Assembly: GCA_964035545.1 (NCBI GenBank)
Contig: OZ037766.1
Coordinates: forward strand, 11,479,722 to 11,543,721
Direction: 5' to 3'
DNA: 64,000 bases
DNA from: Bugula neritina
Lineage: Eukaryota; Bryozoa; Gymnolaemata; Cheilostomatida; Bugulidae
The position numbers and the translations under genes are program-made. The notes under the pieces are model-generated. The model made no database searches and was not told the origin of the DNA. It saw nothing but the letters and a program-made list of their open reading frames with translations. Shown here in pieces: positions 12,701 through 22,900 of this stretch; the first letter of the stretch is position 1, and every line of letters begins with the position of its first letter.

Positions 12701-15700
12701 TAAGATAGCAGGTAAAATGATTCCAAGTCACTTTACAAACAACGTTGTTTTCAGAATAAAGCTACTGCATAAGCTATCAAAACACATTGTTGTTAATTTA
12801 GTTGCTGCTGCAGATGTAACTGGATGGAAATTGATGCCTTGGCTGGCACTTTAAACTGTGCTATGTTATCACACACAATACTGTTACCATGGCCAATGTT
12901 AGCTACTTAGTAGATAAATTTACACAATATTGCTGGATAGCCAGATACAACCAGGTATTTGCTAGTCATCTTTAAACAATCATGTATAAAATACAGACCC
13001 TATGCAATGGCAGGATATAAAAATGTTTTTGTACAAATAAGAAGAAAACCATTTCTGTTTCCTATAATGATAATGTCACAACAATGAATAATAGCAAGAG
13101 TGATTTAGAATTAGACTTTTTACTAATCTATAGACTTGATCATTCTCACAGTTGTAGAAAATGAAAACTCTAGGACCAGCTTTTGCAATAAAATAGATTT
13201 TAGTGTGTCATGTGAGAAATACAAAAACTTACTACGATCTAGATATTCTAGTTCATAACTTCGTAAGTTGAGCAAAACATGTAAGTGAGAAAAATGGTGA
13301 GATTGCAAATATGTTTGTCATAAGAAAAAGTCATTACTCCATTTGGTATCAAACTCCTTTAATATTTTATACTAGTTACACATACTGAATATTCCTTATA
13401 GATTATTAACTCAAGCAGGTGTAAAACACTGTTAACAACTTTTCTAGCCAGCATTTAAAGAATAAGAATTAAATCAGTTGCATGTTGGAACATAAATTGA
13501 CTCTAAATATATACGGTTGAATATTTAAGCTTAACACAAATAACATATTTTTGCACTTGCTGTGAGTTTAGAAGAGTGCAAAAACCTTAATGCACTGAGT
13601 AGCTAATTTCTTACACATAACTATTACAAGAGACACAGTTGGTTTAAGGTCATACTTTTCATTTTCTGGCTCTTTGCCAGGTGCTTTATGTTCTATATGA
13701 ACAATGTTCCACTGATAGCTCGAACAGGTTGAATGTCACAGGAACAAAAAAAATATGAAAAGATAAAGAAACTTATGTTCTCCAATATACTTTTTTATTT
13801 TTTTCAAAAGCCAATTCATGTTTAAGTTATAGCTTGTTGAAAAACATAGTCCCCCTTCCACATTCTTTTCAATTTATACGCTCCTGACTTGTTATTGTGT
13901 CTCAATATGCCTTGTATTTGAGTGCTTGTTAGTCTCGCTTCACTAACTTTGCCTATACTTCACAAGTGCCAGTGCTGCTGGCTCAAAAGCTAAATGTTAT
14001 AAACTGTCAGCTAAAACCCAATCTTGTATTCCTAGGTTGGTTGGCCTAAATAAAACAATAGTCAAATCATGATTTCATGTTTTAAAAATTTACTTTATTC
14101 TAACCTGCTGCCTAGCTAGTTCTATTTTTGATGTATAATTACAAAATTTGTGATACATTTTTTTGGCAATCATGTGATTTATAAAATGCAGTAATGGTAC
14201 TTATAATATTATATTATTATCATTATAATATATTATATACTATTATGTGTGTTTTTATTATACTGCATAATATCTATTTTATTATTGTTGTTGTGCAAAC
14301 AAGTGCAATTAACCTAGTTTTCAAAATGTACCTCTAAATTATCAGAATATCAGTTTAGATATTTTCATGCTTTGTAAGGTAAACCTAAAAAAAGAGGCTG
14401 TATTCCCAAAGTAAAGGGTGTTGAACTATGAACTATATTAGATTAGCCACTCTGCTACCAAGTGCATTAGTATAATATTATATGAATAGCTCTGATGCTT
14501 TGTCTCCGGTGGCTGGCTGCGATATGATAACTTGGCCAACTTCCAAGAGTTTAAAACTGGCGCAATTATTCAAGAGGTTACATGCTGCACAGAGCTAGCA
14601 GTGATAGTAACCTTGCTATTGGCAGTACTTATTACAACTGCCAGCATATAAGCTGCGTTGTAGAATGCCGTTGGGGTAGGCTAGTAAAACCAAATTTTGC
14701 TCTCAAATATACCTTAGACACAATGCAGCAACATAATTGTTCATTTCAAATTACATTGCCACCCTTACATGAGCTGTGGGCTTCATAAAGATTCATATGA
14801 TTAGAGATTTATGCTATAGGCTAGCTATGATGAAAATAACACACCATTGTCAAAGTTAACTTCAAGTATGTTGTTTTCCAGAAACTCAGTAATGTCCATT
14901 TATCTCTCCGCATACAAATACTTATGTAATAGCATACAGTTTAAGTTTTATTTTAGAGCACATCTGCAAATTCTACAATAAGAGCTTGCTTTACCAGTCT
15001 ATTTCAGACCTGTTTTTGTAGCTAGTAATACGCAAGCTACTTATTTTTAAACTTTTGGGTTATTTGTTCAAAACCATTAGCTTTGCTAGTAACCCGAGAC
15101 TATTGCAACAGTTGACTGCTATCAACATGAATTGACAGCCTAATAATTATAACCCATTTGCGAGCGAAATATTTATGTAATGATAGTCACTCATATAGTG
15201 AGCGTCTCTTGAACAATGACTGCGTGGTCCAGAGGGTAGAGGCGTCAGCGACGAGTTGGTTGGTCATAGTTCAACCCTATTTTGTTGCAATTTTTTTTGT
15301 CAACTTATGCAAATCCTACGCATGTATAATAAATATGACTATAATTGTAAAGTTTTTTTTTAACTTTTGTTCAACAGTAAGACAACATACATGCATAATA
15401 ATTAGATACTGAACACTGGACTAAACCTTAAATTGATCTTATAGAATACAATGTACTTAAAATAATCATATGTGAATTAGAGAAACTGAAAGTATACACC
15501 TGCTGCGCTATAGACAGACCTTTACTGACAAGACTGCAAAGTGAAGTGATTTAGCTGAAATTAACTCTGCCAAACAAACAAAGAATTATGTTGTGCTGAG
15601 GCATTTTCAATACATTATTATTGTAACATAGTGAGATGATTCAGCTAAGTGCTAATGTAAAACAGGGAACATTATATTGGCAGAAATCCAATAGATTGCC

Positions 15701-16973
15701 AATTTGTGCGAGAGGGTACTATATGTTATTGCGATAGCGCAGAGCAGCAAACGTACTAGGAATGTTATAATTAGTCACAGGAGCGTAGCTAGAACCACCA
15801 TATGAAGAATTTAGAAAATTGCAGTGAAACTTGCAAAATGGTGTATGTTTTTACCAAATTGTGAAGAGCATAAACAGAATTTCAAAAAACAAAGAAAGTA
15901 TATTAGAGAAAACATATCAAGGAATGTCAAGTTTAACTTTTAGACTTTATAAAACGAATCCCCTGTGCTACAGCAGTGGAACATGGAGGGTGTAAAATTT
16001 TACTTATTATGCAACAACTTTCTCAGAAAATTTTTTATTGAAAAATTAAAAAAGTATATGAAAGAGGAATGCAAGAGCTATCTTTTCATGTAAAATTTGT
16101 TAATGTGAGACAAAAACTGTTCGAGCTATCCCCTGGAAACCGTTTATATATAACATAAAGCAGTGCCTGAATTTGGAAAGTAATGACCTTAAACTAACTG
16201 TGGAATTCACAATTCTCAAACTTAAGTGCAGCCACCTTTAAACTTAAAACTAAAAGTGGCTACATCAGCCAATGACTAAACAAATGGCTATTTAAAGCTA
16301 GCAAGTTTTGATGCCATTAAGTATTGTTTGGCAACAGTATTAAGCAAACTATTTTTTCATGATTCTATAATTTGAAAAGTTGTACAACACTGCAATGCCT
16401 TCTGTCAGCTAGCACAGTTTTCTTTAAAAACTGTGAGACAATTGATTCTAAACAACATAATATTTTCTCTATTATAAAAAATATATTCTACAAATTAAGA
16501 AAACAAAAATGTTTGAGAAAGGTATTATTTAGTTATTATTTAATCTTCATTTTCTCTCTTTCTACATCATTGAAGTTATTTTCCTGATGCAGAAATAATG
16601 GGTAAAATTGGTAAATTTGAAGCTTTCCGGTAATTAATTACAATTAATGATAACTTACAATCATAATTATCTACAGTTGCAGCATTCTATGAAAATAATT
16701 AACAATTTAGCTAAATCAATTTCTATATCTACGCCAGTGTGTAATGAATGCTATAAGGTTTAATGGTGAATAAATAAACAGGAGAACTTACAGAATGGTG
16801 GTGTCTTTTGGAACAACTGGAATTTCGGTAAGTCCGAGAAACATACACCGCACAACCCTTCCATTGTCTCTGTGAAAGCACAGGCAAGCCTGCGGGCAAC
16901 CTGCATCTTGAGTAGTTGTTGTGGAAAATAGGAATAATAGCACAGTCAGTTTGGACAAGAGAACTTTCTCCAT
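316..16973 (-). CDS. PXDN: Peroxidasin-like gene, N-terminal half (LRR plus four Ig domains), 3' end outside window
   Basis: Secreted extracellular-matrix protein. In known peroxidasins the missing C-terminal haem peroxidase forms sulfilimine bonds in collagen IV. I joined these minus-strand exons, 5' to 3': 16973-16792, 10542-10471, 10003-9932, 8890-8819, 6948-6877, 6631-6560, 5998-5835, 5710-5470, 5133-4946, 4327-4225, 4010-3844, 3541-3425, 3145-2984, 785-630, 435-316. All splice phases agree, giving about 653 residues: signal peptide, LRRNT (starts CPQACLCF), five 24-residue LRRs, LRRCT, then four C2-type Ig domains each split over two exons. The first LRR (DLRFNRISEISPGTF) and the domain order match peroxidasin one for one. 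The peroxidase and VWC parts must lie left of position 1, so an LRR-Ig protein without peroxidase is not formally excluded. The start ATG at 16973 is followed by a good signal peptide. Confidence 0.9.
2984..3541 (-). CDS. PXDN: Peroxidasin Ig domain 3 (two exons)
   Basis: Exon 3541-3425 shows YFTCETTGFPKPYISW and ends GAT G|GTAGGT. Exon 3145-2984 shows LNGTNLRISQVEVADSGQYEC and ends CAA G|GTATGT. An N-glycosylation sequon (NGT) lies in the second half. The phases agree with the neighbouring exons. Confidence 0.87.
3844..4327 (-). CDS. PXDN: Peroxidasin Ig domain 2 (two exons)
   Basis: Exon 4327-4225 carries the B-strand cysteine (SLTCTAAG) and ends inside the codon of the core tryptophan (TG|GTAAGC). 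Exon 4010-3844 completes the tryptophan, then gives DAGIYRCSIS. It ends CAA G|GTCGGT. Confidence 0.87.
4679..4890 (-). repeat. tRNA-derived SINE, copy 1
   Basis: On the minus strand the element begins with a tRNA-like head. It has an A-box TGGTCTAGGGG at 4880-4870 and a B-box GGTTTGAACCC at 4836-4826. These are followed by a body with GGAAGAGCATCCAG and a tail with GGTGACTATAAAC. The same body and tail occur in the copy at 55905-56105, so this is a dispersed family. It sits in a peroxidasin intron in the sense orientation. The 97-residue plus-strand reading frame over it is not a gene. Confidence 0.8.
4946..5710 (-). CDS. PXDN: Peroxidasin Ser/Thr-rich linker and Ig domain 1 (two exons)
   Basis: Exon 5710-5470 starts with a roughly 45-residue Ser/Thr/Gln-rich stretch and then the first half of an Ig domain (cysteine in MNCAANG, tryptophan in AIAWF). 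Exon 5133-4946 gives the second half (DQGSYGCLAQNDAGEAVSG). The DxGxYxC signature is canonical for C2-type Ig. In vertebrate peroxidasin the LRRCT runs almost directly into Ig1, so the linker is an insertion in this lineage. Confidence 0.88.
5336..5469. repeat. 21-bp minisatellite at the 5' end of a peroxidasin intron
   Basis: Read on the minus strand, about six imperfect 21-bp units follow the donor of the Ig1 exon (which ends at 5470). A typical unit starts GTAACTACATCTACTACTTA, others GTATCT..., and five successive units are exactly 21 bp long. Each begins with a GTAA or GTAT that resembles a splice donor. Confidence 0.85.
5835..5998 (-). CDS. PXDN: Peroxidasin LRRCT exon
   Basis: This exon encodes the C-terminal cap of the LRR solenoid. 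It shows RLDSNPLICDCNLKWLKNY, then a TCVEP and a final FNC, which are the expected four cysteines. It enters in phase 2 and leaves in phase 1 (AAC TGC C|GTTAGT). Confidence 0.9.
6560..10542 (-). CDS. PXDN: Peroxidasin LRR exons (five exons of exactly 72 nt)
   Basis: Exons 10542-10471, 10003-9932, 8890-8819, 6948-6877 and 6631-6560 are each exactly 72 nt, all phase 2 to phase 2, and each encodes one 24-residue leucine-rich repeat. They read in turn DLRFNRISEI.., LLNSNELKTL.., YLYKNKIESL.., YIHANEINFI.. and FLHNNQLKSI... The one-exon-one-repeat layout is what is expected from exon duplication and is known for peroxidasin and other LRR genes. The introns between them hold no convincing genes. 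Confidence 0.9.
10133..10470. repeat. 32-bp minisatellite abutting the first LRR exon donor
   Basis: About eleven units with a spacing of mostly 32 bp (some 28 to 31) run up to the last base of the first LRR exon. On the minus strand a unit begins GTATGTATCCTATTTATTAC. The unit that touches the exon supplies its real donor (ACA CT|GTATGT). The long minus-strand open frames across it arise because 32 is not a multiple of three, so they are not coding. Confidence 0.9.
15211..15280 (+). repeat. tRNA-like element (SINE head or tRNA relic)
   Basis: A-box-like TGGTCCAGAGG at 15225-15235 and B-box-like TAGTTCAACCC at 15267-15277 are spaced as in a pol III type 2 promoter. I cannot fold a convincing full cloverleaf, and it is followed by a T-rich stretch. 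It is more likely a SINE head or decayed tRNA than a working tRNA gene. Confidence 0.5.
16792..16973 (-). CDS. PXDN: Peroxidasin exon 1: signal peptide and LRRNT
   Basis: This exon encodes 60 residues plus two bases. The N-terminus MEKVLLSKLTVLLFLFSTTT is a typical secretory signal, and the cysteine cluster CPQACLCF with a later RC forms the LRRNT cap. It ends ATT CT|GTAAGT and joins in phase 2 to the first LRR exon, restoring I-L-D-L-R-F. The intron that follows is about 6.2 kb, the longest in this gene; the reading frames I looked at in it show no gene. Confidence 0.88.
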
Positions 16974-19971
16974 GATTCCGGTAGTAATCGACTTGAAGAG
17001 TATAAGAATTCACCTCTGAATATTATAGAAACTTGAGCACCTATACTTCCATGTATATTAAAACAAATTCTCCCATAGTCAATGTCTGCTATCTCAAGTC
17101 TTTGTCAGCAAATTCAACAGTGAAATGTGTAAAGCTCAATGCTGCATGCCACGGAGAGGTGCTGCCGCTAATTGTGCACATGTACTGATGAGCAGCAGAT
17201 CTCACATCAACTTATTAGTATATGCAGAAGTATAGCAGCAGCAGTCAATCAGTAGTCAGCGTATGAGGCAGCACTGTAGTAACCCTGCCAATTAGTAGTT
17301 CTGCCAGTTAAATAGTAGAGCACATGCAACAGGCAGCTGCTATTACAGCTGATAGATCTGTAGTTAAATAAACAATAGGGTATGTATAATCAACTGTATC
17401 TCTAACATAAACAATAGCAGCATTTAACACGAGGTAAAACGAAACCAATATCACAAAAGCTGGTTATAGGCGCTTCATTTGAAAAATACTAAAATTATGT
17501 ATAAGCATAACATTGTTCTTGTACATTACTTTTTACCTGCACTTATAGTTGTACCCAATACAATGCAAATTATCAATGTTCTACATAATAAATCGTATAA
17601 AAGTTACTTCACTCTTACATATATAAATTATTTATTCATAAAGATTATATATTATATAGAAAATATAGGGTCTTGCAAAACCTATATTTTCTATATATAC
17701 ATATTATATATAATATTATGACTAAATTTAAGCTCAGCATCCAAGTGTATTATTTTTTGTGGCAAGAACTGCTCTACCACTGCAGCTTTTTCCACAAGAA
17801 AAATACATCCGCTACAGACAATGGCTTGCCTTCTTGTGTCTTAACTTGCAACCATCAAAGTTATATAGAGATGTAGAATGGATTACTGTTGAATGCTGTT
17901 GTCATCAAATCATTATTATATTTATGATACTGATACAGGTGGGTAGATTCCCACAAGAATAAACCAAAATCCTAGTCTTTCCAGACAGCACTCATTTTTA
18001 CTGAGCTTGATAAACAATTTTCACTATCCAACAATTAATAAGTAACAACATATTTACCTCTTTACTTATTTTAATATTCAAAAATATATGCAACTAAAAA
18101 TTGCTGCTTTATATTCACTGAAAATGGCATGTTATATTACATAGAGCATATTTAGTTAAAATTAAACTCTCTTATTTCTTATTCCAGGCTTCTATTACGC
18201 AATTAAAGAATTTGAAGTTATCTGCTCATATAATAAAGCAGATGCACTTTTGAATATAAACTATTTTTCTGCATATAAAAGTATATGAAGTTGTATAAAA
18301 ATTATAAAATTGATCAGATGTGCTGAAAAGCTCTCAGCTTCTACGCCTATCAGTTATGCAAAAATGTACCAATTCTTCAGAGAGTACAACAGTGACCATT
18401 ATATATTATTTATTTACTAGGTTGACAAAATTTATGACTAAATTAAAAATTGCATTCACAGAGTATAACATTAACACCATAGATTAAAATTCATGCAATC
18501 TAAAAAATTGCATCTTCTTTGCATTTGATATTATTGATACCAACCAACAAAAATGTTTCAAATTTTGATTCAATAAAATCCAGTGATAAAAATTCTTATG
18601 CTGTTTTCAAACCACCCATTGATTATGACTGTCTAATTTCAGAGAGCAGTTTGTTCCTCAACCACGAACAGTTATTTAAGGAGTGATAACTTCAAATTGC
18701 AAATCACTCATGATATCTGTACTGCGCAAAAATAAATTTTAGCATGTACAAGTTTCAACTTACAATGTTCATTATAGTAAATTATGGCAATAATTATTTT
18801 GCAGGATAAAAATTCAAGCATGTTGGAACCAATTTTTAAAAATCACAAAAATAACAAAATCACATGGAACAGGCTTTTGTTCAAGTCTAGTTACATCCTT
18901 AGTACTTCCCATTTTGGTCAAAAAGTAATTTTTTTTCAAAGACCCAGTTTAAATGCAGACTAATTGATTTAGATGTTAGACAGAAGATATCATGTTGTAT
19001 AATCAAAATGGAGCTTCTCATTGAGAAATGATATATTGCTCAAGGAAATAATTGCAGTAAACATAGTCCTACCACCATATTTATTAATTGTCTATATCAT
19101 AATTATTTATTCCTTTATTAATTTATATTATACATATATCATTATATATTATTGCCTACCACCATATTCATTTGGTAGCAACATACGGTATTAACTTTAG
19201 AGAAATAATACTTGAGGCGTGTTTTAGGATACAAAATACAGCTGCAGTTTATTTATTATGAAATTTTCAGATAAAAAACTATTTCAATTAGCTGTGACCC
19301 TCATTATCATATTTTATATTTGTTAGACATGAGTACTACTCCAAGGTAGGGCCAGCACTTATTATAACAATAATTTTGGCAGATAAAAACAAAATTGCAA
19401 TTTCAAATTTGCTAGCAAACCAACATTACAAAAATAAATGAGTTAATACACAGATTGCAGTATTTTCATTATTCAATAAGCATACCCAGGTGCTATCGAG
19501 CTTTAATTAATTATTGATTATTGAACGCAAGTTTATGTAGCAATATTTTAGTTCATTTTATTTGTGCAATTGGCAAAATATATCAATCTCAAAGACCAAA
19601 GTATAATTGGTGTCAAAATTATAATCAATATTCATGAAATAACATCAAAAATCATTTAAGCAAAATGCTTTCTGTGAAAATTTGCACAAGTCCCGTTATT
19701 GGGTAATCTGAAACATTGCTTTATAAAAGACTCCAATAGAAGATTTTCCTAATCAAACAAATTAAGCTTGAAAACAAGAGTACAAAATTAAGTTCTATCC
19801 AATCATTGTAGATGATACTCAGCTCATTATTTATACAAGTCTCTGTGGACAGAAATATGAACAGTTTATGTGGCAACTATTTACAACAGGGTTATGATAT
19901 ATGAACTTCCACTGCACAGTATTACTCAAGACCGAGCTGTTGTTGCTAGGAGTTACACTGCGGTGGTAACC
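16974..19971. other. Intergenic spacer between peroxidasin and the PGC-1 gene
   Basis: Both neighbours are on the minus strand, so this holds the 5' leader and promoter of peroxidasin and the 3' UTR of the PGC-1 gene. It is AT-rich. Short open frames (for example 17479-17721) have low-complexity translations with no recognisable domain. The only structured element I see is the hairpin at 17653-17697. A minus-strand AATAAA lies at 19253-19248. Confidence 0.7.
17653..17697. repeat. Perfect 17-bp inverted repeat (hairpin)
   Basis: TATATAGAAAATATAGG at 17653-17669 is followed, after an 11-nt spacer, by its exact reverse complement at 17681-17697. It lies about 0.7 kb upstream of the peroxidasin start codon. 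No terminal repeat or target duplication is obvious. Confidence 0.8.
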
Positions 19972-22900
19972 TTAGTATATTCTATCTACGTCAGCATAGC
20001 TACCATTGTAAGACCACAGCGCCTCACCAAAACCGAGATTGAACTTCGGACCATACACGTCATTTCCCTCTACAGTAATTACAAATATGCATTACTATGT
20101 ATTGAAAAGAGTAGTAAACCCATTACCCCCTGAGCATTGAAACTACACTCGTATAACGTGGCCATTTGCTTCATTGCAGCTGACAAAAAAAAACTGGCCA
20201 GCAATAGTGAAAATGTGAAAGTGACCAGATGATTGTAAAATATTCACAACTGTCATAATTTTTTATAAAACTGAAAATAAAAGTATACCATAACATTTTG
20301 ATGATTAAGCACTTTGTTACATTCCACAAGAAATTAATGTTGAAAATGTGCCGAATTATCACCAGAATATATGCAGAAACTATTTCAAAATAGATGAGTA
20401 TGTCAACCATTAGAGTTAAACTTATCTAATAGTGATCAGAAGGTATTGAAATAAAGATGATTTGAGTCAATTAGATAAGACAACCCTTAACTATTTGTTC
20501 TACAGAATGAAAGCCTGATAATTCCACTGCAACCCTCTCACTATATACAGTGTGCACTCACTTTCAGAAAAAGACATCTGCCAATATCACATATTCACAA
20601 CTATTCGGATTATCACAAAATAAGGGAGGAAAGTATTTTCAAGCTAACTTACTTTCCACAGCAGCATAAGCATCGGCCTTGGAGTAAAAAGTAACGAGTC
20701 CATAATTTTCTTTTCTTTGTTTCAAGAATATAGAGACTTTCTCAATTTCTCCGAATCCACCAAACCGTTTGCGTATATCACTTTTTGTATATTTGCTACT
20801 TATTCCTCCGACATAAACCACCCTTTGCTCTCCCAATGCCTTCTCGTGAGCCTTTCTATCTCCACTGTGTCGATGAATTACAAAGTCAGAGTTGCTACCA
20901 ATCGACGGCGATCTAAACCAATAGGAACAGTAAAATGTAGAACTAAGTATCACTAATGATGAAGATCTGCAAATGGCCGAGTGAACTAAAAAGTAGTTCA
21001 AGCTCTATTAGTCCAACAGCAAACATGTGAATGTGAAATTACTACACAAGTTGAGCAATAATAAAAACCAAAATGGGAAGTTTTACTATTCTTGACTTAT
21101 TTTTGCAAGTTATACGAAGCCATTTGAAAAATAAAAACTGTAGTCAAACTTTAGCTTTAAAATCAAATAGAAACGGCCACACTCGCTAATATTGAAAACA
21201 AAATAATATAGCCGAACCATGGGCATAGCAGTATATAGGAATAATGAGGTCCTTATATGAACACGTTGTGTTAATACAGTTGAAGTGACAGTCAGCAAGG
21301 AAGTTCAGGATAAATCTGGGAAGATGGGAAAGTAGACTCACCTGCTCTGAGTGGACGAATTGCTACACGGACTAGAAGGTAGAGATGGAGGATATTTCCT
21401 CCTTTTACTTCTGGAACGATAATGTTCAGTTTGCCTGTACTTGCTTGATTGACTAAAAATTGATAACAAAACAGAATTGAAGACAACCTAACGGAATGCT
21501 AGTCCCAGCAAAAAGTGGCTAGAAAAAGCACATGAAACTGCAGCAAAAATATGGTAAATTAGGCCAAACACTCCGTCAATAAAACTGAGCACCAATCGGT
21601 TGAATGCTTTATGCAACAGTTTTTTGCCATACCTAGATTTTGAGAGATGCGATTTCGTTTGAGAGTATCTGGAAGACGGTCGCCGGTAGTGACTACGCAC
21701 AGCCATGCCACAGCGACAGGAGCCATTACAGTCGCAGCTAGCGTCACTATTGTAACTATCCAGGGTCACGTCAGACTCGCTGTGGTTAGATCTATAGCTG
21801 CTGGTGGGCGATTCTGATGAACTACGACCAGAATCTTTCACTGCTATGTATTTCCTTTTCCTTGAACTTTCCCTAAACATGTTCAGTAATATTATTCATC
21901 ACATCAGTTCACATAGAAGCACCATCACTAGTGTCCAGTTAGCTAAAATACATGCACTTTAGATTTACAGTAGAGCATGACGGAAATTTCACTTTTGTGT
22001 CATAAAACTGGAATCTAAAACATTTCAAGTACAAATAACTCCAACAAGAAGTCGCTTCACTTCTTCCTCAACAGATATTATTTAAAAAATATATCATCAC
22101 AGCGCATATAACAGCTTAGTAACACACTGCATCGCAACAAATAAAATAACATGAATCAAAGGTTTCATCACCTAGCAAATTTTTATCAACAATATCTTGA
22201 GTAATCACTCAGTCCTCATTACATAATATGAGCATGAACACCTGCTTACCTGGCAGGTGAAGCCTGAATTCTGGAAAGTGGAGCATTTCCTCCTGCCATT
22301 CTTTCATCATCATCCTTGATTACAGCACAATCTTCTCCTGGCCGTGACGAGTCTGCTTTCAGCTGCAGGAAGTCTTCTTTTAGCTCTGAGACAGTTTCTT
22401 TTAGCTGTGGTGATGATTGGCGGCTAAAGCAAACCAATTTTGTTTACAAACATGCAGTTTTATCATAAGTAAAACAGATTGGTTAAAACTTCACGCTTTC
22501 CAAGTATAAGTTATATTTACAATTGCTCCTCTAGAATTTCTACAAATCAACTAAGTTTTACCTTTGGCTGTTGCTAGCTGAAGAGTTTGGTGATAATGGT
22601 AGACTAGATTGTGAGGCACAAGCAGATAAATATCCTAAAAGACAACATTATATATTACAGTTATATAAAAAAATTGAGAAAATTAAACAACGAATAAATG
22701 CTAAGCAATCACGATGGATCACCTGGAATCTTATCCAACAAAGTTTGAAGCTCATTCTTTATATCCCGGTGGCAGGTACTCCGAGTGGTACTTTCACAGT
22801 AGTCATGGTCAGTGTGACCTGCAGTGAGAGACAAAACAAGCTACATATATACAAGAAACAAAACACTTGAGTAAAAAGAGTTATTATAACAGAAGCAGGC

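Noticed and set aside
17479-17962. Cluster of three overlapping plus-strand open frames
   Set aside because: AT-rich sequence with Tyr/Ile-rich translations, no domain and no splice support.
19870-20133. Plus-strand 87-codon open frame
   Set aside because: It is antisense to the last PGC-1 exon, which fits the gene in phase and in homology.
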